Counted from the stretch's first letter, positions 20,909 to 29,869 are shown. The stretch: DNA of 32,495 nucleotides from Chloroherpeton thalassium (GCA_020722095.1 DYLM01000010.1:12733-45227), one strand, 5' to 3'. Notes: generated from the letters alone by a model not told the origin. Made by a program: numbers and translations.

Positions 20909-22642
20909 ATGAAATTTTCCACATATACAAAAATTATAGTTTTAATGAGTCTTTTTGTCATTGGTTGCTCCGCTCCTAAACCTTGTGGTAAAAAAGCAAA
21001 GGCTTTCGGCAATTTAGATGGAGTATTTAATACTAAATACAATGAATATTCCCCCGCATTTCATAATAATAAATTGTATTTTTCGATGATGCCTATTGGT
21101 AAAAATAAAACCAGTAAAGTTTATTATTCAAATATCAAAGACTCTGGCTTTACTTTTCCAAAGGAAGCATTAGATTTGCCTTTGAAAAAAGTAAAAAAAT
21201 ATGGAACGATTAACTTCGCAAAATATGGCAATAACGAGGAACTTTTCTTTGCTGGAAGCAATCCTAAAAGCAAGTCTGCTAATTCGAATATTTATTATTC
21301 GAAAAAATCTAATAAAAAATGGAGCGACCCAATTGCTCTAAACACAATAAATACAAATTATTACGAGTCCTATCCAACTATTTCCAAAGATGGAAAGATG
21401 ATGATATTTTCTTCGGACCGACCAGACGGCAATGGCGGAATTGACTTGTATTATTCAAAAAGAATTGGCGATAGCACTTGGAGCGAGCCAATAAATCTTG
21501 GAAATAAAATAAATACAGATAAAAACGAAATTTCTGCATTTTTAGACGAACATAATAATTTGCTTTTTGCATCAAAGGGGCATAATGCTCTTGGTGGTTA
21601 TGATGTATTTCGAGCAAATTATTTGGGGAATGAATCTTGGGCTGAACCAATACAAATGCCTTTCCCAATCAATACTGAATTTGACGAAACTGGTCCGGCA
21701 ATTTATGATGAAAACATATACTTGGCTTCAAACCGCAAGGACGGATGTGGAGCTCGAGACTTATACTTTTTCCAATTATGTAGCGATGTACAACTTGCAG
21801 GAACTATTTCTGATAAAGATAATTCTGTGTATCCGAATGGTTTTGTAAGAATTTATGATGAAAATAGAAATTTGGTAGATTCAATTATTATCAATGATGA
21901 TGGAGAATTTCAGATAAATTTGAAGGGAAATAAAAAATATTATGTTGATTATATCAATGAATGTTCTCCACTTTTTGTTCCCGAAACGGAAATTATAACT
22001 CCTTGCAATAGTGAGAACTTTGTAAAAATGAATTTGACAATATCTTTACCTTATGAACCCCAAAATTATGATTTGGGTAATTACAAAATCCCATTTTTTA
22101 TTAGTGGATATTATAAACCAATAACAAGAGAAAACATCAGAGATTTGCGATACTTATTTGATATGAATTTGATTGGGTTGGCTGACAGCACAAAATATAT
22201 TGAATATCCAACAAATGAATATGACGAATATTCAGATGTGGTAGAAGATGCTTTTAATCAAATTACAAATAAAATAAAAGAATTAGTTAGTTCATCAAAT
22301 AGCAAATGCACTAAACCAATCAAAAAGCAAATTTATATTGATATTACTGGTTATGCTGATGCACGAGGTTTCTCGGATATTGCTAAATATGCGGGCGAAG
22401 AAATTAGCGATGAATTATTGCCCTATGAAATTTATCCAGGAATGAAGATGGATAATGAATTGCTGTCAATTTTGCGGGCATATTTTGTGCAACAATATCT
22501 ACTGAAAGAAATTAAGAAAATTCCTAATTCGCAATCAATTCTCAATTCAATTGAATGGCAAATTAATGCTGGTGGTGCAATTAAATCCTCGGAAGATTAT
22601 GTTATGGAGAGAAAAGTAAGCATAAAATTTGGTATAAAATAG
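20909..22642 (+). CDS. Lipoprotein with PD40/WD40-like propeller, carboxypeptidase-regulatory-like domain and divergent OmpA-like C-terminus (PorE-like architecture)
   Basis: Lipobox VIGCSAP; SYPTISKDGKMMIFSSDRPDGNGGIDLYYSKR repeats; LAGTISDKDNSVYPNGFVRIYDENRNLVDSIIINDDGEF; C-terminal IDITGYADARG...ERKVSIKFGI. Confidence 0.75.
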   Translation: MKFSTYTKIIVLMSLFVIGCSAPKPCGKKAKAFGNLDGVFNTKYNEYSPAFHNNKLYFSMMPIGKNKTSKVYYSNIKDSGFTFPKEALDLPLKKVKKYGTINFAKYGNNEELFFAGSNPKSKSANSNIYYSKKSNKKWSDPIALNTINTNYYESYPTISKDGKMMIFSSDRPDGNGGIDLYYSKRIGDSTWSEPINLGNKINTDKNEISAFLDEHNNLLFASKGHNALGGYDVFRANYLGNESWAEPIQMPFPINTEFDETGPAIYDENIYLASNRKDGCGARDLYFFQLCSDVQLAGTISDKDNSVYPNGFVRIYDENRNLVDSIIINDDGEFQINLKGNKKYYVDYINECSPLFVPETEIITPCNSENFVKMNLTISLPYEPQNYDLGNYKIPFFISGYYKPITRENIRDLRYLFDMNLIGLADSTKYIEYPTNEYDEYSDVVEDAFNQITNKIKELVSSSNSKCTKPIKKQIYIDITGYADARGFSDIAKYAGEEISDELLPYEIYPGMKMDNELLSILRAYFVQQYLLKEIKKIPNSQSILNSIEWQINAGGAIKSSEDYVMERKVSIKFGIK

Positions 22643-22681
22643 CCAATAATCAAAAATTTCACAAAAAAATTAACTTTTTGC

Positions 22682-22705
22682 AACTAATTAGTTTTTTCAA
22701 TCGTA
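22682..22705 (+). promoter_or_regulatory. Possible ECF-sigma-type promoter upstream of the outer-membrane protein gene
   Basis: TTTTTGCAAC - 17 nt - CGTA, about 28 nt before the ATG at 22733. Confidence 0.35.
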
Positions 22706-22732
22706 ATATTAGTTAAATTAAAAATTAATATT

Positions 22733-23500
22733 ATGAAAACATTTACTTTACTTACTGTTGCTTTGTTGATGCCAATATTTCTGTTTGCTCAAAAAGGAAC
22801 CACAAGTGCGAATAACGAGCAAAATTCAACAGAAACTGACCGAGTTGAATATTTGAAGAATTTACCATTAAAAGGGTTCTTTGGATTTAACTTTGCCAAT
22901 TCTGTTCCACAAAATCAATTTATGGATGACTTAAAAAAATCAGGTCCTGGTTTTGGGTTAGTTGGTGGTTATAAATTTGAACCAATACCAATTGCAATTG
23001 GCGGACGAGTTGATTTCCATTTTTTTGGATACGAAACAAGGTATATTGATAATTCATTAGATGGTTGGTCATTTTGGCAAGATACATTAGAAACCTCCAA
23101 TAGTTCAATTCCAATTGATATGTTTGTCCGAATCGAACCAAACTTGTTCAATACTGTATTCCCATATATTGAAGGTGGTGTTGGGTTTACAGTGATGAGT
23201 GCAACAGCAAGTTATACTTCGCATTATTGGGGAGATGCCAAAGACAAAGATGAGTTCTCTGCATATATTAATTATTATGTGGGAGTAGGAACTAATATCA
23301 AGTTAGTAGATTTTGTGCAGATGCCAAATAGCAATACTCGAATGCTTTTAGATGTTAGTTTTAGATATTTATCGGGAGATAAAACTAAATATTACACAGT
23401 CAAACCCGACCCAAATAATGAGCGTTCAGTTATATTTGATAAGTATGAAGCAATTCCCGACCAAATTTTATTCAACTTGGGACTAACATTTCAATTTTAA
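22733..23500 (+). CDS. Putative outer-membrane beta-barrel protein
   Basis: Signal peptide MKTFTLLTVALLMPIFLFAQ; alternating strands; aromatic C-terminus LFNLGLTFQF. Confidence 0.7.
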   Translation: MKTFTLLTVALLMPIFLFAQKGTTSANNEQNSTETDRVEYLKNLPLKGFFGFNFANSVPQNQFMDDLKKSGPGFGLVGGYKFEPIPIAIGGRVDFHFFGYETRYIDNSLDGWSFWQDTLETSNSSIPIDMFVRIEPNLFNTVFPYIEGGVGFTVMSATASYTSHYWGDAKDKDEFSAYINYYVGVGTNIKLVDFVQMPNSNTRMLLDVSFRYLSGDKTKYYTVKPDPNNERSVIFDKYEAIPDQILFNLGLTFQF

Positions 23501-23546
23501 TAATCAATAATTTAAATAGAAAATAATAAATAAAAGGAGATAAATT

Positions 23547-23960
23547 ATGAAAAGATTTTTTGTAGCAGCAACTTTACTTATTGCTGTAATAGCATTGGCT
23601 TCATCTTGCACAACTGTAAACGGAAACTATAAATCAAGTTCTAATGATTATAGCAATGACCTAACAGTCGGTAAAGTGCAGAAAGAGATTCGCAAAGGAA
23701 TGAGTGGCTCGGAAGTTATCGAATCGCTTGGCAGTCCACAAATTATTACTGCTGACGAACAGGGGTTGGAAACTTGGGTTTATGATAAAATTGCAACTGA
23801 AGTTAGTTATTCCAAAAGCAACGATGTTTTGTTTTTATTGGTGTATGCTAAATCCAACACAGAAGCAAGTTATTCACAAACACAAAGAACTTTAACAGTT
23901 ATTGTTAAATTGCGTGATAGTAAAGTGGAAAGTTTTTCTTATCATGCAAGTAAATTCTAA
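23547..23960 (+). CDS. Lipoprotein with SmpA/OmlA (BamE)-like fold
   Basis: Lipobox ALASSC; VQKEIRKGMSGSEVIESLGSPQIITADEQGLETWVYDK resembles the SmpA/OmlA motif. Confidence 0.65.
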   Translation: MKRFFVAATLLIAVIALASSCTTVNGNYKSSSNDYSNDLTVGKVQKEIRKGMSGSEVIESLGSPQIITADEQGLETWVYDKIATEVSYSKSNDVLFLLVYAKSNTEASYSQTQRTLTVIVKLRDSKVESFSYHASKF

Positions 23961-23971
23961 ATGAGTAAAAT

Positions 23972-24565
23972 ATGAAAGCAAAAATCCTGATATTCTCAAT
24001 AATTATCGCTATTGGAATGTCTGCGTGCACCGTGGTGAACTATCAGCAGAATAAACCTGCTTATCAAGAAACACAATTAGAAGTACGCGAATTCCAAACA
24101 AGAATGTTTGATACAAATGATACTAAATTGATTATGAAAGCATTGGTAAATGTGTTGCAGGACGATAATTATATTATCACAAATGCAGTTACTGATCTTG
24201 GTGTATTGATGGCTAAAAAGGAAATTGATTTGAACTCATCACGCACCCAAAATACTACCAGCCGTGATATTGATAATCAATTTTGGTTAGAATTTTTCGA
24301 AGCAATTGCAGCCCAAGATAATCATAGAAATAAGAGAACTTATAATAATCAGCCACAACCTTACAAGAAAACCAAGTTAGTGGAAGTATCAATCAATGTT
24401 ACTGAATATGGCAAACAGAGCAAGGTAAGAGCAAACTTCCAAGCAAAAGTTCTCGATAATCAAGGCAATGTAGTGGAAGTATATCCACTGAAAGACGGCA
24501 AATTTTATCAAGACTTTTTTGCCAAAGTTGATAAATCAATCTATTTACAAAAGAATGGATTGTAG
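23972..24565 (+). CDS. Putative lipoprotein of unknown function
   Basis: Signal peptide with lipobox GMSAC; co-directional with the preceding lipoprotein gene, 11-nt gap. Confidence 0.65.
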   Translation: MKAKILIFSIIIAIGMSACTVVNYQQNKPAYQETQLEVREFQTRMFDTNDTKLIMKALVNVLQDDNYIITNAVTDLGVLMAKKEIDLNSSRTQNTTSRDIDNQFWLEFFEAIAAQDNHRNKRTYNNQPQPYKKTKLVEVSINVTEYGKQSKVRANFQAKVLDNQGNVVEVYPLKDGKFYQDFFAKVDKSIYLQKNGL

Positions 24566-24627
24566 AAATTTGTAATTTTTCCAAAACAACCTTCCGAAAG
24601 TTTTTGATTATTAAATAATATGTAATC

Positions 24628-24656
24628 AATCCCCAGCGAAAGCAGGGATTTTTTTT
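24628..24656 (+). terminator. Rho-independent terminator after the lipoprotein pair
   Basis: AATCCC-CA-GC-GAAA-GC-A-GGGATT followed by a T-run. Confidence 0.75.
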
Positions 24657-24747
24657 GTGATAATATGTTTGAAAACAAAAAGTAGCATCACGCTTAACAA
24701 ATGAGTATTACCTTACAGATAAAAATAAAGTTACAAAACAATCATGT

Positions 24748-25081
24748 GGCTGTCTCATAAGTCCAACATATTCCAAAATTGTCATTCCCGTGCAAACGGA
24801 AATCCATAGCCCACGAATTTATTCGAGGGTGCATTTTAAAATGAACGGATCAGGGCAGTGCAAACTCTGCCAAAGAAAAAGCGAGAAATAAACCTTCCGA
24901 AGGTTCGGAAACCTTCGGAAGGTTATATAATCAAAATATACAATGAAATGGGGGAATTGGTTTTATCAGATGTGGCACATCTCGCAGATGTGGCACATCT
25001 GGACTAATAAATATTATTTATAATAATAAAAAAGAGGTTTATAAAGAAAGATGTAGCCAATTTTTGAGATGGACTCCATCT
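24748..25081. repeat. Palindromic repeat island B
   Basis: GGCTGTCTCATAAGTC (24748), GTCATTCCCG (24781), CCCACGAATTTATTCGAGGG (24810), AACCTTCCGAAGGTT/AACCTTCGGAAGGTT (24891-24924), two CAGATGTGGCACATCT copies (24967, 24985), AGATGGACTCCATCT (25067). Confidence 0.85.
24840..25007 (+). pseudogene. Candidate decayed T9SS sorting-domain fragment
   Basis: My reading of this frame gives ...YIIKIYNEMGELVLSDVAHLADVAHLD-stop, resembling VVAIYDVTGNKVLS in the CTD of the 6515-10825 protein. Stop at 24837 upstream, no ATG-initiated full ORF. Confidence 0.5.
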
Positions 25082-25099
25082 ATAATTGTAAACCTACAA

Positions 25100-25134
25100 A
25101 AAAAATCCAACACTTTAAAGATGTTGGACTTTTT
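25100..25134 (-). terminator. Terminator downstream of gcvT
   Basis: TCCAACA (25106-25112) / TGTTGGA (25122-25128) stem flanked by A and T runs. Confidence 0.7.
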
Positions 25135-25181
25135 AATAATATTAATTAAGATTATTGATTAATAATACTAATTAGGAATTT

Positions 25182-26273
25182 CTAAACTACAAATGGCAAC
25201 TTGGCTACTTTTGCTTTGAATCGCTTGCCACGAGCCTCAATTTCAATATCTGAACCAACTTTGGAGAATGCTGTTTCCACATAACCCATTCCAATTGGTT
25301 GATTTAATGTAGGAGAGATATTTCCACTTGTTACGTATCCAATTTTGTTGCCTTCTGGTGAATAAATTTCATAATGATGGCGAGGAATAAATTTATCTGC
25401 ATTGCTAATAAATCCAACTAATTTACGAGTTGCTCCTTTTTCTTTCATTTCTGCAATTGGTGCTTTCCCAATAAATTCACCTTTATTGATTTTGGTTATC
25501 CAACCCAAACTTGCTTCGATTGGATTAGTTGTTTGGTCAATATCATTACCATACAAACAGTAGCCTTTTTCGAGGCGTAAAGTATCGCGAGCACCTAATC
25601 CGATAGGTTCGATTCCAAATTCTGCACCTGCTTCAAAAATTGCATTCCACATTTTAGCTGCAACTTCTTCGTCGCCTTTAAAGTAAATTTCAAAGCCCAA
25701 TTCGCCCGTATAACCAGTGCGAGAAATAATTGCATCAAATCCAGCCATCTTACCGAATGTAAAATGGTAGTATTCAATTGCAGACATATCTGTTTCAGTC
25801 AACTTTTGCAATGTTTTTAGCGAGTCTGGACCTTGCACAGCCAATAAATTGAAGTCATCACTTGCATCTGTAAGTTGAACATCAAAATTGCCTTTATTTG
25901 CATTAACCCAAGCCCAATCTTTATCAATATTAGCACCATTAACGACTAACATAATATAATCGCCAATATTATAAACAAGCATATCATCAACCAAACCGCC
26001 TTCATTATAAGGCAGTGCTGAATATTGTGCTTGACCAATCGCTAATTTGCTTGCATCATTAACCGATATATGCTGAACAAATGCAAGAGCATCTTTGCCA
26101 CGAACTTCAAATTCGCCCATGTGCGATACATCAAACACGCCAACTTGCTTGCGAACTACTAAATGTTCGTGAATAATTCCTTGTGGGTATTGAATTGGCA
26201 TCTCAAAGCCAGCAAATTCAACCATTTTAGCTTTCAATTCTTTATGAATTGAATGAAAACGAGTTACTTTCAT
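25182..26273 (-). CDS. gcvT: Glycine cleavage system T protein (aminomethyltransferase)
   Basis: VGVFDVSHMGEFEVRG, SRTGYTGELGFEIY and GLGARDTLRLEKGYCLYGND motifs. Confidence 0.95.
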   Translation of the reverse strand: MKVTRFHSIHKELKAKMVEFAGFEMPIQYPQGIIHEHLVVRKQVGVFDVSHMGEFEVRGKDALAFVQHISVNDASKLAIGQAQYSALPYNEGGLVDDMLVYNIGDYIMLVVNGANIDKDWAWVNANKGNFDVQLTDASDDFNLLAVQGPDSLKTLQKLTETDMSAIEYYHFTFGKMAGFDAIISRTGYTGELGFEIYFKGDEEVAAKMWNAIFEAGAEFGIEPIGLGARDTLRLEKGYCLYGNDIDQTTNPIEASLGWITKINKGEFIGKAPIAEMKEKGATRKLVGFISNADKFIPRHHYEIYSPEGNKIGYVTSGNISPTLNQPIGMGYVETAFSKVGSDIEIEARGKRFKAKVAKLPFVV

Positions 26274-26296
26274 ATATTTTACCTTTTATAAAAAAA

Positions 26297-28381
26297 TTAT
26301 TTTTTCTTTGTGTATTTATCTAAAAATTTAATTACTAAATCTTGCCAAATAATATATTCTTGTGGATGAGAAATAAAGTGAGTTTCGTTAGGGAAATAAA
26401 TCAATTCGGCAGGAATATCTTGCAAACGAGCAGCCGAAAATGCTTCCAAACCTTGTGTGTAAGGAACGCGGAAATCTCTTTCGCCAATTGAAATTAATAT
26501 TGGTTTATTCCAGTTCTTCACAAAATTATGTGGTGAATTTCTTTCCATATTATCACGGTTTGCTTGCTCCCAATATGGTCCGCCAAATTCCCAATTAGGG
26601 AAGAAAGTTTCTTCGGTTGCACCATATTTACTTACAACATCAAATACACCATTATGAGCAACAAATGCATTAAATCTGCCTTCGTGATGACCCGCTAACC
26701 AATATGCTGCATATCCTCCAGCACTTGCACCCAAAGCAGAGCGACCTTCTAAATCCACGAATGGTTCAGTACTGAATTGGTCTGTTGCTGCAAGTATATC
26801 TGACATCGCCATTCCACCCCAGTCCAAACTAATTGCATCATTCCAAGCTTGACCAAATCCAGGCAAACCACGGCGATTTGCTGCTAAAATGATATAACCA
26901 TTTGCAGCATAAATTCCGAAGTTCCAACGATAATGATAGTTTTGGCTTATCATACTTTGTGGACCACCTTGCAAATATGTAATGACAGGATATTTCTTGG
27001 TTTTATCAAAATCTGGTGGGTAAATTATCCAACTATGGATTTTCTTCCCATCGGTGGCTGTGAACCATCTTTGTTCCCATTTGCAAGGGTTGATATATTT
27101 AACTCTTTCATCGTTAAATCTTGTTAATTTTGTCTCTTTGCCATCTTTTAGATTGATTACATAATAATCTAATGGATTATTAAAGTTATTTTTGCCTGTA
27201 ACTAATTGTTTACCATCTTTGGAAACTGCCAATCCGTGTCCATAATCCCAATCACCTTTGGACAATTTTTTGTACAATTTTGTTGCAATATCAAATTCAA
27301 ATAAACTTGTAACTCCAGAATCAGTAGAAATAGTGTAAATCTTGTCTGATTTCGGTCCCCAAGTAAATTCCTCACTCCATTGATCTAAATTTGTAGTTAA
27401 TTCATCAAATTTATTTTCCTTAATATTATAAAGCATTATGCGAATTTTATCAGATTCAAATCCAGCACGCTCCTGACTTGAAAATGCAATATATTTGCCA
27501 TCAGGGGAATATAATGGATTTTTGTCATATCCCATCATCCCTTTTGTCAAATTTGTTGTGTGGTATTTTCCATTTTTAATGTCAATTAAATCAACCAAAT
27601 ATAAATCGGAATTTGTATTTGTCACAAAATCGCTATCTTTTTTGGCAGTATAAATAATTTGTTTGGAATCGGGCGACCAAGTAATTTCCGATACGCCACC
27701 AAAAGGCTTCAATGGCACATCAACCAATTCTTTTGGCATTAAATCGATTGCTTTTCCACCATCAATTGGCATCACAAACAAATGGCTGAAAGATTCATCA
27801 GTCCATTCGTCCCAGTGGCGAATAGGCAATTCAGTATAATGCTTCAAATTTGCTTTGTCATATTCGGGATAATCTTCCAAAATGTTCTTTTGCAATTTCA
27901 CATCGCTTGTGTAGGAAATATATTTTCCATCGGGCGACCATAAAATATTGCTTACACCATTTTCTACATCAGTTAACTTTTTAGGAGAGCCTTGTGGAAA
28001 ATCTTGAATGTAAATTTGTGGGGCGCCATTTTCAGTTGATAGATAGGCAATTTTCTTGCCACAAGGTGAGAAAACAGGCGACATTTCATTGCCTTCGGCA
28101 TTTGTAACTTGATGAGTAAATTTACCATCAATGGAAGTAGCCCATATATCGCGAGTTATCTTATTATCTTCAATAGATGGAGTTGCAACTACAAACACAA
28201 TCCATTTGCCATCGGGAGATAATTGCATTTCCGAGAGACGTTTCATTGAATAAAGATCGGTTGTAGTTAAATTGTGCATTTTTTTTACAATATTCTCGCC
28301 CTTGCCTTCCAATTTGTCAATTTCTTTGGAGCAACCAACAGCAAAAACTAAAAGAGTTATAAACAAAGCAATTCTTTTCAT
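26297..28381 (-). CDS. S9 family (prolyl oligopeptidase-like) peptidase lipoprotein
   Basis: Lipobox FAVGCSK; N-terminal propeller repeats (SPDGKYIAFSS); catalytic region GRSALGASAGGYAAYW and LISIGERDFRVPYTQ. Confidence 0.9.
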   Translation of the reverse strand: MKRIALFITLLVFAVGCSKEIDKLEGKGENIVKKMHNLTTTDLYSMKRLSEMQLSPDGKWIVFVVATPSIEDNKITRDIWATSIDGKFTHQVTNAEGNEMSPVFSPCGKKIAYLSTENGAPQIYIQDFPQGSPKKLTDVENGVSNILWSPDGKYISYTSDVKLQKNILEDYPEYDKANLKHYTELPIRHWDEWTDESFSHLFVMPIDGGKAIDLMPKELVDVPLKPFGGVSEITWSPDSKQIIYTAKKDSDFVTNTNSDLYLVDLIDIKNGKYHTTNLTKGMMGYDKNPLYSPDGKYIAFSSQERAGFESDKIRIMLYNIKENKFDELTTNLDQWSEEFTWGPKSDKIYTISTDSGVTSLFEFDIATKLYKKLSKGDWDYGHGLAVSKDGKQLVTGKNNFNNPLDYYVINLKDGKETKLTRFNDERVKYINPCKWEQRWFTATDGKKIHSWIIYPPDFDKTKKYPVITYLQGGPQSMISQNYHYRWNFGIYAANGYIILAANRRGLPGFGQAWNDAISLDWGGMAMSDILAATDQFSTEPFVDLEGRSALGASAGGYAAYWLAGHHEGRFNAFVAHNGVFDVVSKYGATEETFFPNWEFGGPYWEQANRDNMERNSPHNFVKNWNKPILISIGERDFRVPYTQGLEAFSAARLQDIPAELIYFPNETHFISHPQEYIIWQDLVIKFLDKYTKKK

Positions 28382-28574
28382 AATATACCTTTTTATAAAA
28401 AAACAAAATTAAGAATAAACAATTTACAATGTATAAAGAAAGGTAAATTAATTTGGGAATTGGGTGTTGGGTTTCGGGATTTATGTGCAGAGTATTGTGT
28501 ATAAAAATAGTCAATAAAGTTTCACATTTTGTAATTTTGCATTCTTTAATTATTATTAAATTCAAATTCTAACG

Positions 28575-29573
28575 ATGACGAACTTCTGGCAACATATTCG
28601 AAGACCAATTTATGCTCTTGCACCTATGGAAGATGTAACCGATACAGTTTTCCGCGAAATTGTTATGTCGATTTCGGACGATAGCCATTTGAATATGCTT
28701 TTTGCCGAATTCACTTCTGTTGATGGACTTTATCATCCAATTGGTAAGGATAAAGTATCGCACCGATTGAAAATTAATCCATCAGAAATGGAATTGATGA
28801 AGAAAAAGGGAGTAAAAATTGTTGCTCAAATTTGGGGAAACGACCCCGAAAAGTTCGTTTATGCAGCCAAACACATAACTGAAAATTATGAATATGACGG
28901 AATTGATATTAATATGGGATGCCCAATACGTAAGATTGTGCATCAAGTTGCTTGCTCTGAATTAATTAGATTTCCTGATTTGGCTCGAGAAATTATTCAA
29001 GCAACAAAGGAGGCAACTCATTTGCCCGTAAGCGTTAAAACCCGCACTGGAATCAAAGAACATCAAACTGAAAAATGGATAAGCAATGTTCTGCAAGCAA
29101 AACCAGATGCCATTACTTTACATTGCCGCACCCAAAAAATGCTGTCAGAAAAACCAGCTGACTGGGAGCAAATCAGCATTGCAGTTGATGTGAGAAATTC
29201 ACTTTCGCCCACAACTCCGTTAATTGGTAATGGTGATATTTTTACCATCGAAGATGCCGAAATGAAGATTGCCGAGTATAAACCCGATGGAGTTATGATT
29301 GGTCGTGGAATTTTCAAAAATGCTTGGATTTTTAATAGCCACAAAAAAGAAATAACAAAACAAGAAAGATTACAAACATTAATTAATCATACCGAATTAT
29401 TCCGTAAAACTTGGGAAAACCAAAAAAGCCATTCAATTCTAAAGAAATTCTATAAAATTTACCTCTCCGAATTTCCCGGTTCGGCTGAATTACGCTCAAA
29501 ATTGATGGCTGCGCCCACTCTTGATGAAGTATTGAGTATTGCATATAGCGAATTAAACTCTACCGAATTGTAG
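28575..29573 (+). CDS. dus: tRNA-dihydrouridine synthase family protein
   Basis: YALAPMEDVTDTVFRE, DGIDINMGCP, VSVKTRTGI and DGVMIGRGIFKNAWIF motifs. Confidence 0.9.
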   Translation: MTNFWQHIRRPIYALAPMEDVTDTVFREIVMSISDDSHLNMLFAEFTSVDGLYHPIGKDKVSHRLKINPSEMELMKKKGVKIVAQIWGNDPEKFVYAAKHITENYEYDGIDINMGCPIRKIVHQVACSELIRFPDLAREIIQATKEATHLPVSVKTRTGIKEHQTEKWISNVLQAKPDAITLHCRTQKMLSEKPADWEQISIAVDVRNSLSPTTPLIGNGDIFTIEDAEMKIAEYKPDGVMIGRGIFKNAWIFNSHKKEITKQERLQTLINHTELFRKTWENQKSHSILKKFYKIYLSEFPGSAELRSKLMAAPTLDEVLSIAYSELNSTEL

Positions 29574-29708
29574 AAGATTATTGTCTGCATTTTGTCTGTT
29601 AAATGCAATTCATAATTTTTAGGTTCGTCTAAATATAATATTAATCACTTGTTAATTTGAAAATTTGAAAATGTTGGGTGAATGTTGGGTGTTGGGAGAA
29701 TAACAAAG

Positions 29709-29841
29709 CCCACGAATTTATTCGTGGGTAAATATTAAAATGAATCTTCCGAAGGTTTCCAAACCTTCGGAAGGTTAAAAAGAAAATTTATTAGTGGCTG
29801 TCTCATAAGTCAGTTTTGCTTTTATCATATATGATACAGCC
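29709..29841. repeat. Palindromic repeat island C
   Basis: CCCACGAATTTATTCGTGGG (29709-29728), AATCTTCCGAAGGTTT/AAACCTTCGGAAGGTT (29743-29776), GGCTGTCTCATA...TATGATACAGCC (29796-29841). Confidence 0.85.
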
Positions 29842-29869
29842 CCTTAATTTTAGGGATGTATATTAGTAT

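Noticed and set aside
24566-25181. Possible intact mobile element in the long gene-free gap
   Set aside because: No transposase or integrase ORF; only short repeats, terminators and a possible CTD fragment.
28317-28565. 82-aa minus-strand ORF upstream of the S9 peptidase
   Set aside because: Overlaps the peptidase N-terminus and has no recognisable family.
29656-29697. AATTTGAAAATTTGAAAATG and TGTTGGGTG short direct repeats
   Set aside because: Simple short repeats; I believe similar ones are common in Bacteroidota intergenic DNA, and I could not link them to a function.
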